DNA from: Bordetella parapertussis
Lineage (GTDB): Bacteria; Cyanobacteriota; Cyanobacteriia; PCC-6307; Cyanobiaceae
DNA length: 12,458 nt
Assembly (NCBI GenBank): GCA_943324725.2
Contig: CALPMR020000060.1
Span: 1-12,458 of the forward strand
Direction of reading: 5' to 3'
Shown: positions 6,132 to 12,458 of the stretch, piece by piece
Layout: each line of letters opens with the position of its first letter
Position numbering within the stretch: the stretch's first letter is position 1
Notes under the pieces: model-generated
Seen by the model: the letters and a program-made list of their open reading frames with translations, nothing else
Databases searched by the model: none
What the model was told of the DNA's origin: nothing
Program-made: the position numbers and the translations under genes

Positions 6132-7406
6132 CGGGAGGCTGCGGCTGACTCCCCCATCCTGGCCTGGGCCTGCAGAGCCAGGCGGGCCATGCCCAGGGCG
6201 GCAGAGAGTCGGGGGCGGTTGCGCACCGGTACGCCCAGGGCCCGCTGACGCAGCTGGCGCCACTGGGGATTGTGGGCGCCGCCGCCCAGGGTGATCACCT
6301 GGCGCAGGGGTGGAGCGCCAAGCTGCAGCAACCGGCGCCAGCCCCTGGCTTCAATCGCCGTGAGCCCCTCCAGCAGGGCCTGCAGGTAGAGCACATCACT
6401 CACCGGCCGGGGTTCGAGACGGGGCTCCAGGGCCGGATCGTCCACAGGGAAGCGCTCGCCGGGCGCGGGCAGCGGCAGCAGATCGAGGCCCGTGGGGCGC
6501 TCGGGATCGATCTGGCGACTCAGCTCCGTGATCTGGGCGTCGCTATAGAAACGGCGCAGCACACCCGCACCGGCGTTGGAGGCCCCTCCCACCAGCCAGC
6601 GGCCGGCCAGTCGATGGCAACTGATGCCGGCAGCGTGGATCGGCGCCGCTGCGAATTGTTTCAGCACGAGCGTGGTGCCCAGCACGGCGACCCCATCCCC
6701 CTCCTGGGGATCAGCGGCCAGGAAGGCCGCATTGGCATCGGTGCTGCCGGCCACCACCTGGCAGCTGCTGGGCAGGCCCAGGGCCTCGGCGGTGGCCGCC
6801 GCCAGCGCTCCCAGCACCGTGCCGCTGGCCCGGATCGTGGGCAGGGCCGCTGCCCAGGGCTGGGAGGCGATGCTGCCGGTCCAGCGGTTCCGCGCCAGAT
6901 CCCAGCCGAGCCGGAGATTGTTGCCCTCTTCCCCCCAGCGCCAGTCCGCCAGCAGCCAGCCCATCAACCAATCGGCCTGATGGCGCAGCAACAGCTCGGA
7001 CCCTGCCCCAGCCTGGCCGGCCTGGTGCAGCAGTTCCAGGGCCCGGACCAGGCTGCCGCTGGCACTGGCCGCCGGGCTGGCGTCCTGACAGCAGAGCAGG
7101 CGAGCTTGTTGCGCCTGCGCCGGACAGGCCAGGTGGTAAGGCAGGGCCAGGCCGAGGGTTCCCGGCAGCAGGCTGCCGTCGTGGCGGCAGAGCAGCAGGG
7201 TGCCGGAGGTGCCATCGATGGCGATGGCACTCACCCTGCGCCGCAGTTCTGCTGGCAGCTGCTGAGTCAGGGAGATCAATCCCTGGCGCCAGGCTTCTGG
7301 CTCGTTGAAGGAGCCGGGGTAGGGGCTGCTGGTCTCGATCAGCAGCTCGGCAGGCCCATCGCCGTCGGCTTCGGCCAGGGCGAGGCGCAGGCCGCTGCTG
7401 CCGAGA

Positions 7407-7432
<26 letters not shown>
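6128..7432 (-). CDS. FGGY-family carbohydrate kinase, D-ribulose kinase-like
   Basis: FGGY kinases phosphorylate sugars with ATP. This 434-residue form resembles the cyanobacterial and plant kinases (Synechococcus elongatus SePSK and Arabidopsis XK-1 type) reported to act on D-ribulose. The N-terminal ATPase loop is [11 protein letters not shown] (Asp9). IDGTSGT lies at residues 72-78, GSTDAN with the probable catalytic base Asp232 at 230-234, and the glycine loop LGGGAHNPQ at 382-390. It is shorter than the roughly 480-500 residues of xylulo- and glycerol kinases, as in the SePSK group. No ATG suits the N-terminus; the GTG at 7432 places [11 protein letters not shown] at the start and overlaps the metK end by 26 nt. 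Substrate is inferred from family resemblance. The stop overlaps the 39-residue peptide. Confidence 0.85.
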
Positions 7433-8666
<1,234 letters not shown>

Positions 8667-8674
8667 GCCTGCGA

Positions 8675-9616
8675 TCAAACTGAGACTGTTGGAGAGCCTA
8701 TGGCGTCGTCGTCGATGCTGATCGTGCCCATGGACACGCCCGGTTCCGGGTGGCTGCGACCCACAGTCAATTCGCTCCAGTGATGCAGCTGGGGCACCTC
8801 GGGATCCAGCGGTGGTGGCTGCCTCCAGCCGGCTCGATAGCCCAGGACCACTGGCACCCCGGCGGCGCGGGCCATGCGCAGGTCGCTGTTGGCGTCGCCG
8901 ATCAGGGCGCAATGCCCAGCTGCGATGCCGAGTTCCCGGCAGACACCGTGAACGGCGTCGGGATGGGGCTTGCAGGGACGGTGTTCAGCACTCCAGATCG
9001 CCTGGAAGTGATCTTGGAAGCCATGGACCGCCAGAAAGTCGCGGATCCCGTCTTCATGATCGTTGCTGATCACAGCGCAGAGCAGGCCGGCGGCGCTGAA
9101 GCGCTCCAGCAGGTCGGCTAGCCCATCGGTGGCTTGCGGGCGGTGCTTGCTGCCCTGGCCGTGGAGTGCATCGGTTCTGGCAAACACGTCTTCACTGAGG
9201 GACAGGGCCTCGGGCCAGCCCAGGCCCACCATCGCGTAGGCGGTGGCGGTGGCGATCAGGTTGTGTTCGCGGGAGGCCACAGCCGTGATGCTGGCCGGAT
9301 GGATGCCGGCGGGTGTGAGGCCGTAGGCGCGGCGCAGAAGATCTGCCAGCGCCTGGCGGCGTTGCTGTTGTCCCTGGCGATCGAGGGCCTCAAGGCAATG
9401 AAAAACCCTTGCCGTGGCAAGGGCTTCGAGCATCGGCTCGCTGTGGCTCATGGTGCCGTCCTTGTCGAACAGAACGGCTTTGATTTCGGCAGGCTCAACC
9501 CCTGCAGGCTCAGGTGCAGGGGCCTCAGGGGTTGTGGGCCCGGGTGCCGCAGTTGCAGGCTTGATGCCTGCAGGCCAGGCCGTCAGGGGCTTTCCACCCA
9601 GGTTGAGATGGACCAC
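8675..9616 (-). CDS. HAD superfamily phosphatase-like hydrolase
   Basis: The four HAD motifs are present: DKDGT at residues 51-55 (nucleophile Asp51, acid Asp53), VISNDH (motif II Ser), the Lys in CKPHPDAV (motif III) and [10 protein letters not shown] (motif IV). A helical cap lies between motifs I and II, as in phosphoglycolate-phosphatase-like members; the substrate is unknown. Residues 15-44 are an Ala/Pro/Glu-rich linker before the domain. The frame opens with TTG at 9643, overlapping the rpsA stop, but the GTG at 9616 has AAGGGG 10 nt before it and is preferred (313 residues). It sits between rpsA and metK, 8 nt from metK. A terminator-like hairpin is embedded at 9401-9423. Confidence 0.87.
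   Translation of the reverse strand: MVHLNLGGKPLTAWPAGIKPATAAPGPTTPEAPAPEPAGVEPAEIKAVLFDKDGTMSHSEPMLEALATARVFHCLEALDRQGQQQRRQALADLLRRAYGLTPAGIHPASITAVASREHNLIATATAYAMVGLGWPEALSLSEDVFARTDALHGQGSKHRPQATDGLADLLERFSAAGLLCAVISNDHEDGIRDFLAVHGFQDHFQAIWSAEHRPCKPHPDAVHGVCRELGIAAGHCALIGDANSDLRMARAAGVPVVLGYRAGWRQPPPLDPEVPQLHHWSELTVGRSHPEPGVSMGTISIDDDAIGSPTVSV
9401..9423 (-). terminator. Terminator-like hairpin inside the HAD gene
   Basis: On the minus strand CCCTTGCC pairs with GGCAAGGG and is followed immediately by TTTTTCATTG. The structure is a good intrinsic-terminator candidate yet lies within the HAD reading frame (encoding the LATARVFHC region). If active it would lower readthrough from rpsA into metK. 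Translating ribosomes may mask it. Confidence 0.4.
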
Positions 9617-9639
9617 GGTGGCTGAGCCCCTTGGCGAGA

Positions 9640-10704
9640 TCAATCGAGGGTGACACCCATGGGCTCACCATCTTCGGCCTGCTCCAGCAACATCTGCTTG
9701 TAGCGGGCGGCCATTTCCTCGGCCTTGTCAAACACCTTCTGGGGATCCGTGAGCATGTCGCCGGGCTCAGGCTCGAGGGCCTTGGTGGAGAGGGAGATCC
9801 GACCGCGCTCGGCGTCGAGATCGATGATCATCACCTTCATCTGATCGTTGACATTGAGCACCGTGTGAGGGGTCTCGATGTGCTCGTGGCTGATCTCGGA
9901 AATGTGCAGCAGGCCACTGACACCGCCGATGTCGATGAAGGCGCCGTAGGGCTTGATGCCGCGCACGGTGCCCAGCACCACTTCGCCCACTTCGAGGCGA
10001 TTCATCTTGCGCTCCACCAGGGCGCGGCGATGGCTGAGCACCAAGCGGTTGCGCTCCTCGTCCACCTCAAGGAATTTGAGGGGCAGGAAGTCGGCGACCA
10101 GCTCTTCCTTGGCTTTGCGGGTGCTGATGTGGCTGCCGGGGATGAAGCCGCGCAGGCCCTCGACCCGCACCAAGGCACCACCGCGGTTGGTGGCAAAGAC
10201 TTCGCTGTAGATGGTGGCGTCTTCTTTTTGAAGCTGGCGCACCCGCTCCCAGGCACGCTGGTATTCGATGCGTCGCACCGACAGGGTGAGCTGGCCGTCT
10301 TCGTTCTCCTCGCTGAGAATGAAGAACTCACGCACCTCGCCTGGCTCCAGCACGTCGGAGAGGTGCTCCACCCGGTTGATCGACACCTCCTGGAGAGGCA
10401 TGAAGGCGGCGGTCTTGGCGCCGATGTCGATCATGGCGCCCTTGGATTCCAGGGCGAACACGGTGCCGTTGACGACGTCGCCAGGCTTGAAGTTGTAGTC
10501 GTACTTGCTCAGCAGAGCTGCAAAGTCATCGATCGTGAAGCCCACCCCGTCGCCATCGCGGGCCGCCACCCGGCTGCTGGAATCATCGGCGGAGGGCACA
10601 TCTTCCGGAATGGCGAGATCCAGGGAGGCATCCTCCTCCTGCAGATCGGCAACCACCACATCGGTGGTTAGGGCCTCGAGTTCGGAAGAAGGGGTCACGG
10701 TCAT
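9640..10704 (-). CDS. rpsA: 30S ribosomal protein S1
   Basis: S1 helps mRNA bind the small ribosomal subunit. The 354-residue protein is the short cyanobacterial/chloroplast form with three S1 RNA-binding repeats at about residues 74-145, 158-227 and 239-309 (FKPGDVVNGTVFALESKGAM; GLRGFIPGSH; VVLGTVRGIKPYGAFIDIGG) rather than six as in enterobacteria. An acidic N-terminal tail and a helical C-terminus (KAEEMAARYKQMLLEQ) flank them. The ATG at 10704 is the first with the usual start; no Shine-Dalgarno precedes it, and a UUCG hairpin lies 14 nt upstream. nrdR ends 193 nt before it; the HAD gene follows directly. Confidence 0.97.
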   Translation of the reverse strand: MTVTPSSELEALTTDVVVADLQEEDASLDLAIPEDVPSADDSSSRVAARDGDGVGFTIDDFAALLSKYDYNFKPGDVVNGTVFALESKGAMIDIGAKTAAFMPLQEVSINRVEHLSDVLEPGEVREFFILSEENEDGQLTLSVRRIEYQRAWERVRQLQKEDATIYSEVFATNRGGALVRVEGLRGFIPGSHISTRKAKEELVADFLPLKFLEVDEERNRLVLSHRRALVERKMNRLEVGEVVLGTVRGIKPYGAFIDIGGVSGLLHISEISHEHIETPHTVLNVNDQMKVMIIDLDAERGRISLSTKALEPEPGDMLTDPQKVFDKAEEMAARYKQMLLEQAEDGEPMGVTLD

Positions 10705-10718
10705 GGAACAGGGGCGGT

Positions 10719-10732
10719 CTGCCCGAAGGCAG
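10719..10732 (-). promoter_or_regulatory. UUCG tetraloop hairpin before rpsA
   Basis: On the minus strand CTGCC-TTCG-GGCAG forms a 5-bp stem capped by the exceptionally stable C(UUCG)G tetraloop, 14 nt before the rpsA ATG. It sits where a ribosome would dock. S1 represses its own mRNA in Escherichia coli through leader structure; an analogous role here is inference. Confidence 0.45.
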
Positions 10733-10897
10733 TGCGAAGGGTAGGGCCTCTCTGCCCGCCAGCAGCGGAGGCGCAATCCGTAACTCTACCAACCGACAGG
10801 CCACTCCTGGTGACCTGGTTGCTCTTGGGCCGCCTTCCCTGCAAATGGTTGCAGAGGCTGTGGCTCCGTGGCGCTTCCTGGGGCCCGGGTCTGCGGT

Positions 10898-11398
10898 TCA
10901 GCCCACAATCACCAGCCGGCTTTTGCCCTTGCTGCTGCGGCCCTGGCTGGGATGGCTGAGCCCCTCAAGGGTGGCGACGAAATCACTGACACTCTGGAAC
11001 TGGCGGTAGACCGAGGCGAAGCGCACGTAGGCCACCTCGCTCATGTCACGCAATTGCTGCAGAACCAATTCGCCGATTTCATTGCTGGTGACTTCCCTGC
11101 CGTTGCGCTGCTGCAGGGCCAGTTCAATCTCATCGACCACCGCCTCCAGCTGGGCTGGTTCCAGCCCGGTTTTTTCGCAGGCGCGCAGCAGACCGTGCAG
11201 CAGCTTGGACCGGTTGAAGGTTTCGCGGCTTCCCAGCCGCTTGACCACCGTGATCGGCACGGTTTCAACCCGTTCGTAGGTGGTGAAGCGAAAGTCGCAG
11301 TTGAGGCATTCACGCCGCCGCCGCACGCTGCGACCACCATCTGCCGCCCGGGATTCGAGCACCCGGCTGTCGGTGTGTTGGCAGGTGGGACATTGCAT
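10898..11398 (-). CDS. nrdR: Transcriptional repressor NrdR
   Basis: NrdR is a nucleotide-sensing repressor of ribonucleotide reductase genes. The 166-residue protein has the N-terminal zinc ribbon with Cys3-x2-Cys6 and Cys31-x2-Cys34 (MQCPTC, CLNC) and the family RRRREC and RFTTYERVE segments. The ATP-cone follows from about residue 47 ([16 protein letters not shown] through [11 protein letters not shown]). The C-terminus is a Ser/Lys-rich tail. Length is slightly above the usual 150-160. The ATG at 11398 gives the invariant MxCPxC start. An AT-rich promoter-like tract lies just upstream and the psbB-psbT terminator separates it from those genes, so it is probably transcribed on its own. No ribonucleotide reductase gene is in view. 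Confidence 0.97.
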   Translation of the reverse strand: MQCPTCQHTDSRVLESRAADGGRSVRRRRECLNCDFRFTTYERVETVPITVVKRLGSRETFNRSKLLHGLLRACEKTGLEPAQLEAVVDEIELALQQRNGREVTSNEIGELVLQQLRDMSEVAYVRFASVYRQFQSVSDFVATLEGLSHPSQGRSSKGKSRLVIVG

Positions 11399-11423
11399 CC
11401 CAGGAGTCGCTCCGTGTTCAATT

Positions 11424-11458
11424 TTTATAAGTGTAGACAGACAACGACAGAAAGAAAA
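11424..11458 (-). promoter_or_regulatory. Candidate nrdR promoter
   Basis: An AT-rich patch stands out against the GC-rich background. On the minus strand TACACT (11430-11435) lies 17 nt after TTTTCT (11453-11458), with TATAAA (11424-11429) directly beyond the -10-like hexamer. The resulting leader would be about 25 nt. The -35 match is weak. Confidence 0.4.
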
Positions 11459-11490
11459 GGTTTTCTGCCGTCAATGACCGGTGTGCCATG

Positions 11491-11517
11491 AAAAACCCCC
11501 CGCCGTGGCGGGGGGTT
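11491..11517 (-). terminator. Intrinsic terminator of psbB-psbT
   Basis: On the minus strand AACCCCCCGCC pairs with GGCGGGGGGTT and is followed by TTTTTCATGG, only about 35 nt after the psbT stop. The long GC-rich stem and five-T tail make it the strongest terminator in the window. Confidence 0.88.
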
Positions 11518-11551
11518 GGTTGGCGCTGTTGCCGTGGAAACGGCAGCCGGA

Positions 11552-11647
11552 TCACTTACCGATCTTCGGGGGATCGCGGAAGGCGATGGCGAAGAACAGG
11601 GTGGAAATGGCCAGGGCCAGAATCAGGATGTAGGCGAAGCTCTCCAT
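11552..11647 (-). CDS. psbT: Photosystem II protein PsbT
   Basis: PsbT is a one-helix subunit at the photosystem II dimer interface. The 31-residue peptide starts [20 protein letters not shown] and ends RDPPKIGK, matching the family in length and in the order of a hydrophobic helix (about residues 3-22) followed by a short charged tail. It begins 36 nt after the psbB stop in the conserved psbB-psbT order and is followed by a strong terminator. Confidence 0.97.
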   Translation of the reverse strand: MESFAYILILALAISTLFFAIAFRDPPKIGK

Positions 11648-11683
11648 GGGGAGTTCTCGGGAGATGAGGGATGGAGCCGGCGA

Positions 11684-12458
11684 TCAGCTGAGGGTGGAGC
11701 CAGCCGGAGGCACGTAGCCCTCGGGCAGGCGGCGGGTCGACCTGTCGCCCAGTTTCTGGAACAGACCGAACTCCACCTGTTCGCCGAGATCGGGATCGAT
11801 GCCGGCGAACACATCACGGTAGAGGGTGCGGGCACCGTGCCAGATGTGGCCGAAGAAGAAGAGCAGAGCGAAGGTGGCGTGGCCGAAGGTGAACCAGCCA
11901 CGGGGCGAACTGCGGAACACACCATCGGAGTGGTAGGTCTCGCGGTCGAACTCGAAGCCTTCACCCAGCTGAGCCTTGCGGGCCAGCCGCTTGACGTCGG
12001 CAGGGTCTTTGAAGACCTGGCCATTGAGAGCCCCACCGAAAATGGTGGCAGTCACACCCTGCTGCTCAAAGGAGTACTTGGCCTCGGCCCGGCGGAAGGG
12101 GATGTCCGCGCGCACCACGCCCTCGTCGTCCTGGAGGACGATGGGGAAGTTCTCGAAGAAGTTGGGAAGCCGACGAACCTGCAGGTCGTGGCCTTCCTTA
12201 TCGGTGAAGGAGATGTGGCCGATCCAGCCGGTGGGCAGGCCATCACCGTTGACCATCGGGCCGACTCGGAACAGGCCCCCTTTGGCAGGACTGTTGCCGA
12301 CGTAGTCGTAGAAGGCCAGCTTTTCGGGAATCGCCGACCAGGCCTGTTCCTTGGTGGCGCCGTTATCGATGGCAGTCTGAACCCGCCGGTTGATTTCGGT
12401 CTTGAAGTAGCTCTGATCCCACTGGTAGCGGGTGGGGCCGAACAGCTCGATCGGAGTG
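11684..12458 (-). CDS. psbB: Photosystem II CP47 protein PsbB (5' part cut by window)
   Basis: CP47 is the inner chlorophyll antenna of photosystem II. The 257 visible residues are the C-terminal half of a protein of about 510-520 residues. They start within the large lumenal loop ([16 protein letters not shown], then [19 protein letters not shown]) and include the last membrane helix with chlorophyll-ligand histidines ([20 protein letters not shown]). The stromal end is [14 protein letters not shown]. The reading frame is intact to the window edge; psbT follows 36 nt after the stop. Confidence 0.98.
   Translation of the reverse strand, partial: TPIELFGPTRYQWDQSYFKTEINRRVQTAIDNGATKEQAWSAIPEKLAFYDYVGNSPAKGGLFRVGPMVNGDGLPTGWIGHISFTDKEGHDLQVRRLPNFFENFPIVLQDDEGVVRADIPFRRAEAKYSFEQQGVTATIFGGALNGQVFKDPADVKRLARKAQLGEGFEFDRETYHSDGVFRSSPRGWFTFGHATFALLFFFGHIWHGARTLYRDVFAGIDPDLGEQVEFGLFQKLGDRSTRRLPEGYVPPAGSTLS

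Noticed and set aside
11411..11436. A possible NrdR box (ACACTTATA...) in front of nrdR for autoregulation.
   Set aside because: Only the first few bases fit the ACAC-type half-site; the 16-bp palindrome expected for NrdR is absent.

Overview
The window comes from a GC-rich, phycocyanin-bearing picocyanobacterium of the Synechococcus/Cyanobium type. The evidence is phycobilisome genes (cpcB, cpcC, cpcD, a cpcG/cpcL-type linker, cpcT), photosystem II genes (psbB, psbT), a three-repeat cyanobacterial ribosomal protein S1 and compact, often overlapping genes. No phycoerythrin gene is seen. No phage, IS, CRISPR or defence module is visible. All genes but one lie on the minus strand, so transcription mostly runs from high to low coordinates.

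Right end (12458 to 10898): the 3' half of psbB (CP47), psbT and a strong minus-strand terminator, then the ribonucleotide reductase regulator nrdR behind an AT-rich promoter-like tract. Middle (10704 to 4585): a tightly packed run of rpsA, a HAD hydrolase, metK, an FGGY sugar kinase (D-ribulose kinase-like), a 39-residue membrane peptide, a DUF2470 protein, comF, tRNA-Phe(GAA) and a 77-residue unknown. Several junctions overlap: metK/FGGY by 26 nt and FGGY/peptide by 4 nt (ATGA). A terminator-like hairpin lies inside the HAD gene.

Left end (4575 to 1): a phycocyanin and phycobilisome-rod region. It holds cpcT (bilin lyase), a 566-nt gene-free gap with a strong hairpin, a rod linker with a C-terminal membrane helix (CpcL/CpcG2 type), one plus-strand coiled-coil unknown, then cpcC, cpcD, a terminator hairpin and cpcB, which leaves the window. 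CpcB is the antenna subunit, CpcC and CpcD are rod and cap linkers, and CpcT is expected to load phycocyanobilin on CpcB Cys153, visible at the window edge. The membrane-tailed linker suggests rods that attach to the membrane without the allophycocyanin core.

The observations most worth checking are the CpcL-type linker and its setting, three hairpins that share the same T-tract plus CAT downstream signature (one inside a coding sequence), the gene-free-gap hairpin, the UUCG hairpin before rpsA, and three small uncharacterised genes. I see no clearly novel multi-gene system.
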